Assembly: GCF_900107125.1 (NCBI RefSeq)
Contig: NZ_FNOU01000008.1
Span: 59,709 to 123,708 of the forward strand
DNA length: 64,000 bases
Origin: Eubacterium barkeri
Lineage (GTDB): Bacteria; Bacillota; Clostridia; Eubacteriales; Eubacteriaceae
Reading direction: 5' to 3'
Shown: one piece after another, positions 1 through 8,339 of the stretch
How positions within the stretch are numbered: the stretch's first letter is position 1
Layout: the number at the start of each line of letters is the position of its first letter
The notes under the pieces: model-generated
What the model was told of the DNA's origin: nothing
What the model saw: only the letters and a program-made list of their open reading frames with translations
The model's database searches: none
Made by a program: the position numbers and the translations under genes

Positions 1-617
1 CGGCGGATGCTGGTGCAGATGGCGGCTTTATTACCGCAGAAATCCGTGCTCAGCTGGCGGGTGTCTTTGCCCGCTTTGAACGCCCCGTGGTTTTAAAGGC
101 ACACGTTGACGGAACCGCCATCTCCGAGGAAGTCTCCGGCTTCGTCCAGGAGGTAGCGGCACTATCCGACCTGCTGAGTGCTGAAATCATCCAGGGTGGG
201 GAAGAGTGCCCTGCCATTGAAATCTGTGATGGTGCCGGAGTCCCCTTAGGCTTTGCCTTCCATGGCGTCCCTGGAGGCCATGAGTTCAACTCCTTCGTGG
301 TGACCTTGTACAACGCCGCTGGCCCAGGACAGCCCCTGGGAGAGGAACAATTCGCCGCCATCAAGGCGATTTCCGGATCCCATCACCTTCAGATTGCCAT
401 CTCCCTCTCCTGCACCCAGTGCCCGGATTTGGTCATGGCCGCCGCCCGAATGGGCTTAGAAAACCCCGACATCACCGTGGATGTTTACGACCTCAACCAC
501 TTTGAAGACCTAAAGAACAAGTATGACATCATGAGCGTCCCCTGTATGGTGGTGGATGGCCAGGACGTCCAGTTTGGCAAGAAGAATCTGGATCAGTTGA
601 TTGGATTGCTTTCCTAG
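1..617 (+). CDS. C-terminal part of an AhpF-type thioredoxin-fold redox protein (start lies before the window)
   Basis: The frame is open from base 3, so the true start lies upstream. The visible ~204 residues resemble the N-terminal double-thioredoxin domain of alkyl hydroperoxide reductase subunit F: a degenerate first thioredoxin fold with a GHEF motif near base 270, then a second fold with the redox pair CTQC (codons at 411-422), followed by the SVPCMVVDG stretch typical of this family. In Clostridia this domain is often fused behind a thioredoxin-reductase flavoprotein, which would explain a gene that begins outside the window and ends with this domain. Expected role: passing electrons from NAD(P)H to a peroxiredoxin or another disulfide partner. 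The upstream part cannot be seen. Confidence 0.8.
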   Translation, partial: ADAGADGGFITAEIRAQLAGVFARFERPVVLKAHVDGTAISEEVSGFVQEVAALSDLLSAEIIQGGEECPAIEICDGAGVPLGFAFHGVPGGHEFNSFVVTLYNAAGPGQPLGEEQFAAIKAISGSHHLQIAISLSCTQCPDLVMAAARMGLENPDITVDVYDLNHFEDLKNKYDIMSVPCMVVDGQDVQFGKKNLDQLIGLLS

Positions 618-633
618 GTTCAGACCGCTTTTA

Positions 634-669
634 AAATACCCATTCCTGTTTATTAGGGAATGGGTATTT
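634..669. terminator. Bidirectional terminator between the convergent AhpF-like gene and the molybdenum hydroxylase operon
   Basis: A perfect 13-bp stem (634-646 with 657-669) has A-runs on the left and T-runs on the right. It lies between two convergent genes, so it can serve both. Confidence 0.85.
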
Positions 670-690
670 TTATCCGCTTAGAAATTTAGC

Positions 691-2976
691 CTATTGCTGG
701 GCTTTTTCTTTTAATGCCGCCAACACACGACCAGGTGTTAAGGGGAATTCGTGGAAGCGGATCCCGATGGCATCCTCCACCGCATTGCCAATGGCCGCCA
801 GGGTCGGGTTCACCCCACATTCACCGATACCGATAATACCATAAACCCCAGAGGGATCTGGATTTTCCACTAGTATGGATTCGATCTCAGGGCGATCATC
901 CCCGGTGGGAAGCATGTAGCTGTGGAAGCTTTTATTATAAAAGCCCTTATTTTCCACGTAGGTCATTTCTTCCCGCAGGGCATAACCAACACCCTGGAGA
1001 ACGCCGCCTTCGATTTGTCCCTTACACAGCTTGGGGCTGACGGCTTTTCCCACATCGTGGGCAGCTGCAATCTTCAGGACTTTAATCATACCGGTTTCTG
1101 TATCCACCTCAACCTCTGCCGCCTGGGCATAGAAGGGGAGGCAATTAGGGGGGGCCTGGCTGGCCGAAGCCACAAATTGATGTCCATCTAAATGTGCCTT
1201 CATGGCGGCTTCCGCCAGGGTGGTGACGGGCTTGCCTTTGCTGGTGATGATGCCTTCTTCCATGTCGAGGGCATCGCTGGCCACATCGAATTTTTGACTG
1301 ACATATTCAAAAATATCGATGCGTAGTTTTTGGGCGGCTGTCGTCAGGACGTGGCTGACCGTGTACAGGGTCCTTGTGGCGTGGCTTCCAATATCGAAGG
1401 GGGCGGCATCGGTATCCCCGAATTTCATCACTGAATCTTTAAAGGGGGCACCAATAAGGTCACAGGCCACCTGGAGGCACGCGGTGGTGGAACCCGGCCC
1501 GATTTCAGGGATCGAACTATTGACAAATAGTGTGCCGTCCCCTTCAATCCGTACCATGACCGTATTATAATCCACGCAGAAGGGGGCGGCATTACTCACG
1601 TGGGTGCCGCCGGAAATCCCGACGCCCCGTCGGGTGCGGCCAGTTTGGGCATCAGCCCGGCCCCGCTTTTCGGCCCAGTCAATGGCTGTAGCCGCCTTGT
1701 CGAGACATTCATTCATCCCACAGCTTCCTGGTGGGAAGGGGAACCAATTCTTAGAATCCTCACGGGTAGCGTTTTTCTTCCGCAGCTCGATGGCATCCAT
1801 CTTAAGCTCTTTGGCTAAAAGGTCCATGGCGCTTTCTACCACGGTATTCCCTTGGGGGCTTCCGAAGCCACGCATGGCACCAGAATTGACCTGATTGGTA
1901 TACACCGGCCAGCCCGTATAATGGAAGTTGGGAATGCTGTAGGCACCGGCGGTACCGCAGGCCCCACATACCCCGACGAGGTCGGTGCCGAAGGTGGCAT
2001 AGGCACCGGTATTAAGCCAGGCTTCTGTATTGATGGCAATGAGGGTTCCATCTTTCGTCGCCCCCAGACGACACTTCAAATAGCCGCCGTGGCGGGTATC
2101 CGTACAAGTAAAGTCTTCTTCCCGGCTGTAGATTAGCTTAACGGGGCGGTGGCACTGCATGGCCAGGGCGGCGGCTAAAATTTCAGCCTTACCGGATAAG
2201 CCGATTCGTACCCCGAAGCCACCGCCCACATAGGGCGGATTTTTAACCGTGACCTTGCTGGTTGGTAAATCCAGGGCTTCGGCTAAGATCATCTTAGTGA
2301 CATAGGGGGCCTGGGTGGTGGATGTGATTTCCAGGCGGCCATCGTGGGAAAATTCTGCAATGGCGCCGCAGGGCTCCATTTGGGCCTGTTTGACACGGGG
2401 GAGGGTAACATCGTAATCCACCACTACATCACAGGTTTCAAAGGCCTTTTTAGGATCTCCTCCAAAATCCAGCTCAATGGGGCCGCCGCAGATATTATTA
2501 AACTGGGGATTGGCGAATTCTGGCTGTACCTTTGGGGCATCGGGCTTGACGGCCTCCAGAGGATCGTAAACAGCCGGCAGTTCTTCCCATTCGATGTTAA
2601 TCAGCTTAAGGGCCTGGGCGGCAATGGCTTCGGTATCCGCTGCCACGGCGGCTACCTCATCCCCAATATACCGAGGTTCATCCGTAAAGATCTTCTGGTC
2701 CAGCACGGGAACGTGGGGAAGGGGGGTGATGAACATGGGTGCGGCACCGTTCCAATATTTTGGAGTGGTGTTTTTAAAGGTACAGACGGCACGGACCCCG
2801 GGCAGGGCTTCGGCCTGGGAGGTATCGATGGTGCGTACCTTGGCATGGGCATAGGGACTGCGAAGTATCTTTGCATAGGTCATCCGTGGCAGGATGACAT
2901 CACTGGTAAACCTTCCCTGTCCGGTTACTTTATCAATTCCATCATTACGTGGAATATCTTGTCCAATGTATTTCAT
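691..2976 (-). CDS. Molybdenum-cofactor large subunit of a xanthine dehydrogenase-family hydroxylase
   Basis: A 761-residue member of the xanthine dehydrogenase/aldehyde oxidase large-subunit family, which hydroxylates heterocycles or aldehydes at a molybdopterin centre. Visible hallmarks: the aldehyde oxidase a/b-hammerhead region at ~15-125; the cofactor-binding GGGFG at 251-255; AMRGFGSPQ near 368; and GIGECGVNP near the C-terminus, whose Glu (~719) is the catalytic base in this family. It is the last gene of a three-gene operon behind the FeS (8-bp gap) and FAD subunits. The NCS2 permease facing away on the other side favours a purine such as xanthine or hypoxanthine as substrate, but this is context only. 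Nicotinate, aldehyde or another heterocycle remains possible. Confidence 0.88.
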   Translation of the reverse strand: MKYIGQDIPRNDGIDKVTGQGRFTSDVILPRMTYAKILRSPYAHAKVRTIDTSQAEALPGVRAVCTFKNTTPKYWNGAAPMFITPLPHVPVLDQKIFTDEPRYIGDEVAAVAADTEAIAAQALKLINIEWEELPAVYDPLEAVKPDAPKVQPEFANPQFNNICGGPIELDFGGDPKKAFETCDVVVDYDVTLPRVKQAQMEPCGAIAEFSHDGRLEITSTTQAPYVTKMILAEALDLPTSKVTVKNPPYVGGGFGVRIGLSGKAEILAAALAMQCHRPVKLIYSREEDFTCTDTRHGGYLKCRLGATKDGTLIAINTEAWLNTGAYATFGTDLVGVCGACGTAGAYSIPNFHYTGWPVYTNQVNSGAMRGFGSPQGNTVVESAMDLLAKELKMDAIELRKKNATREDSKNWFPFPPGSCGMNECLDKAATAIDWAEKRGRADAQTGRTRRGVGISGGTHVSNAAPFCVDYNTVMVRIEGDGTLFVNSSIPEIGPGSTTACLQVACDLIGAPFKDSVMKFGDTDAAPFDIGSHATRTLYTVSHVLTTAAQKLRIDIFEYVSQKFDVASDALDMEEGIITSKGKPVTTLAEAAMKAHLDGHQFVASASQAPPNCLPFYAQAAEVEVDTETGMIKVLKIAAAHDVGKAVSPKLCKGQIEGGVLQGVGYALREEMTYVENKGFYNKSFHSYMLPTGDDRPEIESILVENPDPSGVYGIIGIGECGVNPTLAAIGNAVEDAIGIRFHEFPLTPGRVLAALKEKAQQ

Positions 2977-2983
2977 AGCGGCC

Positions 2984-3457
2984 TTACTCCTCTCCCTTTA
3001 AACGAACCGCCGCCTTTTCAATGGCGCGTTCGATATTGACATAGCCGGTGCATCGGCAAATATTGCCCCCCAATGCCTCTTTGATTTCTGAGGAATCAGG
3101 TTCGGGGGTTTTATCCAGCAGGGCCTTTGCCGACATAATCATCCCAGGGGTACAGAAACCGCATTGTACGGCCCCCTCAAGGATGAATTCTTCTTGGAGG
3201 GGATGCATTTTGCCGCTTTGGTTTAAGCCTTCAATGGTCTCGATGACAGCGCCTTCAGCCCGCAGAACGGGAATAATGCAAGAGGTCACTGCCTTACCGT
3301 CCATAATGATGGTGCAGGCACCACATTCGCCTTGACCACAGCCGATTTTGGTTCCGGTCAGGTAAAGATTGTTTCGCAGGAATTCCGCCAAAGAAAGGCT
3401 GGGATCAACCTCTGCCACAATCCGTTCTCCGTTTATTATTGTATGTAATTCTGCCAT
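2984..3457 (-). CDS. [2Fe-2S] small subunit of the molybdenum hydroxylase
   Basis: A 157-residue subunit that carries two [2Fe-2S] clusters and moves electrons from molybdenum to FAD. The N-terminal plant-ferredoxin-type cluster is held by C40, C45, C48 and C60 (pattern CGQGECGAC plus a later Cys). The second cluster is held by C99, C102, C134 and C136 (CGFC and CRC). All eight cysteines are present and the length is normal for the family. The gene lies 7 bp downstream of the FAD subunit and 7 bp upstream of the large subunit. Confidence 0.92.
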   Translation of the reverse strand: MAELHTIINGERIVAEVDPSLSLAEFLRNNLYLTGTKIGCGQGECGACTIIMDGKAVTSCIIPVLRAEGAVIETIEGLNQSGKMHPLQEEFILEGAVQCGFCTPGMIMSAKALLDKTPEPDSSEIKEALGGNICRCTGYVNIERAIEKAAVRLKGEE

Positions 3458-3464
3458 TGTAACC

Positions 3465-4340
3465 CTACCTCTTTCCTTCTATTCCCTGTAATTGCGCCCA
3501 ACACGCTTCCAAAGCCCGGCAAATGATGATGGGCAGGACATCCATACGATACTCCCTACTTCCCCGCAGGGGGTTGCTCCTGGGATTGGCATCTTCCAGG
3601 GCGAGTTGTCCGGCCTCCTGGGCTAGCGCAGTGCTAAAGGTTTTACCCACCAGGTAATCTTCTGCCACTTTTGCCTGAACGGGGCCTACCCCTACAGGTC
3701 CCATCCGCAGCCGGGCCCACGTAATCACATCCCCTTCGCAGTGGAGCATTGCAGAGCAATTGAGCATGGGCAGGGAAAGGGATTTTCGCAGTTCCAAACG
3801 GATGAAGGATGCCGCTTCCCGCTCCTTGGGCATAGGGATCATGATTTTAGTAATGAGTTCCCGGGAAGGATCAATGGCGCTTTTACCAAAGCCAGCGTAC
3901 ATCTCGTCCATGGTCAGCCGACGTTCCCCATCCTCTGATAAAACGACGAATATGGGTGCTAAAGCGGCAAGGGCCATGGCCCCGTCCCCTGCAGGCTGTG
4001 CACTGACCACATTGCCGGTGAGGGTTGCGGAGTTGCGAATTTGCAGGGACCCTACGCTGCCACAGCCCTGGGCCAGGGATGGAAGGCACCTGCGCACAAG
4101 GGGTGAGCAGGCAATGTCTGTCAATGTCGTTGCTGCACCAATCCTGAGATAATCCTCTTCTTCTGAAATTCCGATTAAATCCGGCGCCTTTGTAATATCG
4201 ATCAGGGCACTGGGGTTTATTTTTTCGGCTTTGATATCGACCATGACATCGCTCCCACCAGCAAGAATGATTCCCTTGCCCTGGGCCTCGGTCAATAATT
4301 TTAAAGCCTCTTGCCCTGATAATGCTTGAAAATACACCAT
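3465..4340 (-). CDS. FAD-binding subunit of the molybdenum hydroxylase
   Basis: A 291-residue subunit of the CoxM/XdhB-type FAD family. AGGSD (27-31) and GNVVSAQPAGD (109-119) are the FAD-contact loops of this family, and the C-terminal CO-dehydrogenase flavoprotein domain follows. The subunit takes electrons from the [2Fe-2S] protein and reduces NAD or another acceptor. It is the first gene of the operon. A SigA promoter with a palindrome just downstream lies upstream (4433-4480), suggesting control by a repressor not identified here. Confidence 0.9.
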   Translation of the reverse strand: MVYFQALSGQEALKLLTEAQGKGIILAGGSDVMVDIKAEKINPSALIDITKAPDLIGISEEEDYLRIGAATTLTDIACSPLVRRCLPSLAQGCGSVGSLQIRNSATLTGNVVSAQPAGDGAMALAALAPIFVVLSEDGERRLTMDEMYAGFGKSAIDPSRELITKIMIPMPKEREAASFIRLELRKSLSLPMLNCSAMLHCEGDVITWARLRMGPVGVGPVQAKVAEDYLVGKTFSTALAQEAGQLALEDANPRSNPLRGSREYRMDVLPIIICRALEACWAQLQGIEGKR

Positions 4341-4432
4341 ATATTGCCTCCTGTTTTTATTTCAATAAAAAATTTCTGTCGTTTCTATCATGTCTGCACC
4401 CTTTTATATTTGAGTGAATGAATAATGTAATG

Positions 4433-4480
4433 GTTATCTGATAACGATATTATTATATCATTTTTACAAATGTGCAACAA
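4433..4480 (-). promoter_or_regulatory. SigA promoter and operator-like palindrome for the molybdenum hydroxylase operon
   Basis: Read on the minus strand: -35 TTGTTG (4480-4475), 17-bp spacer, -10 TATAAT (4457-4452). Just downstream, near the expected transcription start, is the palindrome GTTATC-T-GATAAC (4433-4445), well placed for a repressor. The regulator is unknown. Confidence 0.6.
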
Positions 4481-4524
4481 CTTTTTTTAAAATATAAGTC
4501 TCTTTGGGATAATCATCGGGATGA

Positions 4525-4642
4525 CCCCGTTACCCCATTCGGAAGGAGGAGATTAAGGCTTAGCGGATCGAAGCGGGGGGAAATCGAGCACCTCATCGCT
4601 GAACGGAAGAAAACCAACTCCTATGTGGAAAACAATATCTTT
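4525..4642 (+). pseudogene. Decayed, internally deleted fragment of a TtcA/YdaO-type PP-loop ATPase gene
   Basis: Two stretches match the intact gene at 8340-9500. Bases ~4525-4565 resemble ~9201-9245, and ~4563-4642 resemble ~9328-9407; the second stretch differs at only about one base in six. The roughly 80 bases between them in the intact gene are missing. The junction falls on GCGG, which is present at both ends of the missing segment, so deletion between short direct repeats is likely. Translation of the second part gives SGSKRGEIEHLIAERKKTN, close to GGSKRVEIKHLIAELKKTN of the intact protein. No full domain survives. Confidence 0.75.
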
Positions 4643-4708
4643 CATCCTCGGTGTTTTTCATGAGATGCTCGATGTGATAATAAAATATCATATATCAATA
4701 AAAAATTA

Positions 4709-4737
4709 TTGAAACGAAAACCATTCCTTGTTATAAT
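4709..4737 (+). promoter_or_regulatory. SigA promoter of the NCS2 permease
   Basis: -35 TTGAAA (4709-4714), a 17-bp spacer and a perfect -10 TATAAT (4732-4737) lie 56 bp before the permease start. An intact promoter suggests the gene is still transcribed despite its internal TAG. Confidence 0.65.
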
Positions 4738-4792
4738 AAAAAAATAGCGTCCGATTTTATCAATTGGAAAGAAAAAGATTAGGGGGATTTTA

Positions 4793-6187
4793 ATGGAAAA
4801 CTACCAGGGAATGGATGGCGATATCGTCTCGGTAACAGCTTTGGGGAAGGCAGAGGTGCCGGCAAAGTCGGAGCTTGCAGAGAATCTATTGGCAGGCCTG
4901 CAACATGTGCTTACGATGTGTCCGGGAGCCATTGCCGTCCCGATGATTTTAGGTAATGGCATGGGACTCGACCATCAGACCATTGCCTTTTTAATAGCAG
5001 CAAATTTTTTTGCAGCGGCTTTGGCTACCTTATTGCAGGTGGTGGGTGTGGGTAAATTTGTGGGGTCGAAGCTGCCCATTGCCCTGGGCTAGGCCTTTGC
5101 ACCCCTGGGACCGATGATTATTATCGGACAGGCCCATGGTCTGCCGGCGGTCTTCGGTGGGGTTATTGCGTCTGGGGCTATCCTCTTTGTGGTGTGTATG
5201 GGGATCAACCGGATTTTGAAATTTTTCCCGCCCATCGTGCTGGGGGCCTTTTTAACCATGGTGGGCGTAACGCTGATTCCTACGGCCTTTGAAAATTTAG
5301 CCGGTGGTGCCGGTGCGGTGAATTTCGGCAGCCCCATTAATCTGGTTCTGGGTTTTGGAGTACTGCTTCTCATCGTTCTGCTCAACCAATTCGGAAACAC
5401 CCTTCTTCGGTCCACCGCTCTGCTCATTGGCCTGGGAACCGGGACGCTTTTGGCCATTCCCTTTGGTTTGGTGGATTTATCTCCGGTGGCTGGGGCGGCT
5501 CTTTTTGATTTCAACCTGCCCTTTCATTTTGGAATACCGGAGTTTCGCCTGGATGCCATCCTTATAATGACCCTCTTTAGCGTCATCAATATGGTGCAGT
5601 GCATTGGGGTATTTGCTTTCTTGGACAATGTCCGGGGAACGACAACGGATGAGGTCACCATCACCCGGGGAATGCGGGCCCAGTCCCTATCCCAGATGAT
5701 GGCAGGCGTCTTTAATTCTTTTCCCTCGGCGATGTTCAATGAAAATGTCAGCGTGGTAAAGCTTTCCGGGAACGATAGCCGCCAATCCGTTGCCTTTGCG
5801 GCGGTGATGCTGTTAATCCTTAGTCTGTGTCCTAAGCTGTCCACCTTTATTACCTGTATTCCCACTCCGGTCATTGGTGGGGCGATGGTGGCCCTCTTCG
5901 GAACCATCGCTGCGGCAGGGGTTTCTATACTGGCGAAGGTGGATTTGTCCGATAATAAAAACACCCTGATTCTTGGGGCAGGTCTGGCCGCCGGGGTGGG
6001 AGCACATTTTACCACCGATGCCTTTAGCGGTTTGCCGGAGGTGGCGGCGATGCTCTTTAGCAATGGCCTGTTCATGGTCGCTTTGGTAACCGTGGTGCTC
6101 AATGTTGTTTTCAATTGGAAAAGCTTTTGGGAAAAAGGGCAGAGCCTGCCCCCTTGTGAAGGGGTGGCAGGACAATTGGCAGAATAA
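4793..6187 (+). pseudogene. NCS2-family purine/xanthine-type permease interrupted by one in-frame TAG (codon 100)
   Basis: Codons before and after TAG 5090-5092 are in the same frame and together make a 465-codon NCS2 transporter of normal length. The N-terminal part has the family motif HVLTMCPGAIAVP, and the C-terminal part has ENVSVVKLSG and the IPTPVIGGAMVALFG motif of the family. The stop sits inside LPIALG-*-AFAPLGP, where relatives normally carry Thr or Ser (LGTSFAF-type). The promoter, the RBS (AGGGGGA) and the downstream codons look undamaged. Either this is a recent nonsense mutation (Ser TCG to TAG would need one change), or the TAG is read through or decoded, or it is a base-call error. 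Expected role: import of purine for the divergent molybdenum hydroxylase. Confidence 0.75.
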
Positions 6188-6222
6188 AAGTGTGTGGGGC
6201 AATATTCATTTTTTAGAGTCTC

Positions 6223-6276
6223 TTGACAAGGGGAAAGGGACGTGGTATCATCCATACATACTAATGGTATGTATGG
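6223..6276 (+). promoter_or_regulatory. Promoter and TetR operator of the regulator gene
   Basis: TTGACA (6223-6228), 17-bp spacer, TATCAT (6246-6251), followed at once by a perfect 10-bp inverted repeat, CCATACATAC (6252-6261) and GTATGTATGG (6267-6276), with a 5-bp spacer. The position over the transcription start suits autorepression. Confidence 0.8.
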
Positions 6277-6290
6277 TAGGAGGAAGAAGA

Positions 6291-6938
6291 ATGGCACGCA
6301 ATAAATACCCCGAGGAGACAGTGGAAAAAATTTTGGAGGTGGCCCTGCGCCTGTTCCTTGAGAAAGGTTATGACAAAACCTCCATCCAGGATATTATCGA
6401 TGGTCTGGGAGGATTGAGCAAGGGGGCCATCTACCATCATTTTAAGTCCAAGGAGGCCATTCTTTTGGCAGTAACTGATCGGGTAGGGATGGAGTCGGCC
6501 CGGGAGATGGATCGCCTTCTCCACGATTCATCGTTGAATGGTGCTGAAAAATTGCAGAAAATGTTTTTATCCTCATGGAAGAACACCCCCCAGCGGGACT
6601 TTATTGCCTCCATGCCCAACCTCCTTCAGAATCCGCAGCTTCTCTCCATTCACATGGCGAACACCATGGAGGATGTGGTTCCCCATTATATTCTGCCTGT
6701 CATCAAGGAAGGGATTGCCGATGGATCGATCCAATGTGATTACCCCCAGGAGATGGCAGATGTGCTGATGCTCCTGACCAATGTGTGGATGAATCCTCTG
6801 ATTTATCCGGGAGACGGCGAGGCGGTGGATCGAAAAATAGATTTTTTTAATCTCCTTCTGAATAAACTGGGATTTCCATCCTTGGAGGAGGGCATGGCAG
6901 AGCATATGCATCAAATGAAAGAGAAAAGAAAGGTGTAG
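6291..6938 (+). CDS. TetR/AcrR-family transcriptional repressor
   Basis: A 215-residue regulator. The ATG at 6291 is chosen because AGGAGG (6278-6283) precedes it and the promoter lies just upstream; the longer open frame would start before the promoter. Residues ~10-55 form the TetR helix-turn-helix (ILEVALRLFLEKGYDKTSI ... GLSKGAIYHHFKSKEAIL). The rest is a variable ligand-binding domain. It very likely represses itself and the MFS gene behind it, since inverted repeats sharing a TACC/GGTA-type core lie before both genes. The inducer is unknown, probably a toxic compound exported by the MFS protein. Confidence 0.9.
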   Translation: MARNKYPEETVEKILEVALRLFLEKGYDKTSIQDIIDGLGGLSKGAIYHHFKSKEAILLAVTDRVGMESAREMDRLLHDSSLNGAEKLQKMFLSSWKNTPQRDFIASMPNLLQNPQLLSIHMANTMEDVVPHYILPVIKEGIADGSIQCDYPQEMADVLMLLTNVWMNPLIYPGDGEAVDRKIDFFNLLLNKLGFPSLEEGMAEHMHQMKEKRKV

Positions 6939-6941
6939 GTT

Positions 6942-6967
6942 ATTTAAATCCCTTCGGGGATTTAAAT
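6942..6967 (+). terminator. Hairpin after the tetR-type gene
   Basis: Perfect 11-bp stem ATTTAAATCCC/GGGATTTAAAT with a TTCG loop, followed by TTTTAC. It may limit read-through into the MFS gene. Confidence 0.6.
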
Positions 6968-6980
6968 TTTACAATAATAC

Positions 6981-6997
6981 ATACCAACGGTTGGTAT
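6981..6997 (+). promoter_or_regulatory. TetR-type operator before the MFS gene
   Basis: Perfect palindrome ATACCAA-CGG-TTGGTAT immediately before the MFS ribosome-binding site AGGAGG (7001-7006). The half-site resembles the operator before the regulator gene. Confidence 0.75.
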
Positions 6998-7012
6998 TAA
7001 AGGAGGAATGTG

Positions 7013-8278
7013 ATGAATACTCAATTATTTCAGCGGGAGTTTACACTGGTGGTGGTGGGACAGATTATTTCCTTATTTGGAAATAATATTTTAAGGTACG
7101 CCCTGCCCTTGTATTTACTTAACCAAACGGGTTCCCCCACCCTTTACGGGATGGTGCTGGGCTTATCCTTTATCCCCATGCTTTTGCTTTCCCCGGTGGG
7201 TGGGATTATTGCCGATCGGGTGAATAAGCGCAATGTAATGGTGTTTTTAGATTTCTTTACAGCGGTGCTGGTGGGATTTTATGCCTTGAGCTATCTTCGG
7301 TTGGAGCTGGTTCCGCTGCTGGTGGTGGTGCTGATGCTGCTCTATGGTATCCAGGGCGCCTATCAGCCAGCGGTGCAGGCATCCCTTCCGGTGCTTTTGC
7401 ACTCGGACCATTTGATGGCAGGGAATGCGGTTATTAACGGGGTTAACTCACTGGCGGGCATTCTTGGGCCGGTGCTGGGGGGACTGATGTATGGGCTGTA
7501 CGGCCTGGAACCCATATTATACCTAAGTGTTCTGTGCTTTCTGTTTTCGGCCATGATGGAGATCTTTATCCATATTCCCTTTCAGAGACGTGGGGAGAAC
7601 CAGGGAATTCTGGCCATGGCAAAGCTGGATTTATTAGAAAGCTGGCAATTTATTCGCCACACCCGTCCAGAAATTGGGCAGGTCGGGGTGCTGCTGATGG
7701 TGATTAACCTGGTGTTCTCTGCTCTGATCATCATCGGACTGCCAGTGGTTATTACAAGACACCTTGGCTTTCCAGAGGGGGTGGGGAACACCCTGTACGG
7801 CTACGCCCAGGGGGCCCTGGCGGCAGGAGGACTGTTTGGGGCCTTGCTTTCCGGGAGCCTGGGGCAGCGGCTGGATATCCGACAGTCCCATCGCCTTTTG
7901 TTCCTGTGTGCCCTGGCCTTGGTTCCCGTGGGCTTGGTCCTATGGCTTAAGGCAGGCTCCTGGGTTATCTACGGCGTCATCACCCTAACCGGTGGGTTGA
8001 TGATGGTGTTCTCCACCTTGATCAGCATTCAGATGCTGACCTATGTCCAACGGGTAACGCCGGAGGCGCTCATTGGCAAGGTGATGGCTTTGATTACCTG
8101 TTTGGTGCTTTGTGCGACACCCCTGGGACAGGCCGTGTACGGGGTACTTTTTGAAGAATTAGCCGATCATCTGCCGATGATTTATTGTGGCGCCTTTCTC
8201 CTATCCGTCCTCATCTGTCGGTTCTCCAAAGGGATATTTGGAAAGCTTGGGGATGTCCGTTGTTCCGATGCAGGTTAA
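7013..8278 (+). CDS. MFS efflux-type transporter
   Basis: About 421 residues with 12 predicted hydrophobic segments. It is of the MFS branch that includes macrolide/enterobactin exporters; the loop-2/3 motif GGIIADRVNKRNVM is visible near residue 65. ATG 7013 is chosen over GTG 7010 because AGGAGG ends 6 nt before it. It pairs with the upstream TetR regulator and has an operator directly before its RBS, a common layout for drug- or solvent-inducible efflux. The substrate cannot be told from the sequence. Confidence 0.85.
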   Translation: MNTQLFQREFTLVVVGQIISLFGNNILRYALPLYLLNQTGSPTLYGMVLGLSFIPMLLLSPVGGIIADRVNKRNVMVFLDFFTAVLVGFYALSYLRLELVPLLVVVLMLLYGIQGAYQPAVQASLPVLLHSDHLMAGNAVINGVNSLAGILGPVLGGLMYGLYGLEPILYLSVLCFLFSAMMEIFIHIPFQRRGENQGILAMAKLDLLESWQFIRHTRPEIGQVGVLLMVINLVFSALIIIGLPVVITRHLGFPEGVGNTLYGYAQGALAAGGLFGALLSGSLGQRLDIRQSHRLLFLCALALVPVGLVLWLKAGSWVIYGVITLTGGLMMVFSTLISIQMLTYVQRVTPEALIGKVMALITCLVLCATPLGQAVYGVLFEELADHLPMIYCGAFLLSVLICRFSKGIFGKLGDVRCSDAG

Positions 8279-8339
8279 ATGGTATGATGGTATTCGAAAA
8301 TTCTAAACAGATGAAAACACGGAAAGGATTGGAGAATCC

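Larger units (their letters stand above)
4341..4792. other. Divergent intergenic region between the molybdenum hydroxylase operon and the permease
   Basis: This 452-bp gap holds the two outward promoters and a decayed fragment of a PP-loop ATPase gene (4525-4642). No intact gene is supported. A 63-codon frame at 4472-4663 exists only because it runs through that fragment. Confidence 0.7.

Noticed and set aside
2344..3039. Plus-strand open frame of 231 codons
   Set aside because: Antisense to the molybdenum hydroxylase large subunit and runs past its start; no RBS and no recognisable domain.
4472..4663. 63-codon frame between the molybdenum hydroxylase and permease genes
   Set aside because: Only its second half resembles a protein, and it is the tail of a PP-loop gene fragment; the first half is out of frame with it. 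Recorded as a pseudogene fragment instead.
5524..6297. Minus-strand open frame of 257 codons
   Set aside because: Antisense to the NCS2 permease and crosses the tetR promoter; no supporting features.
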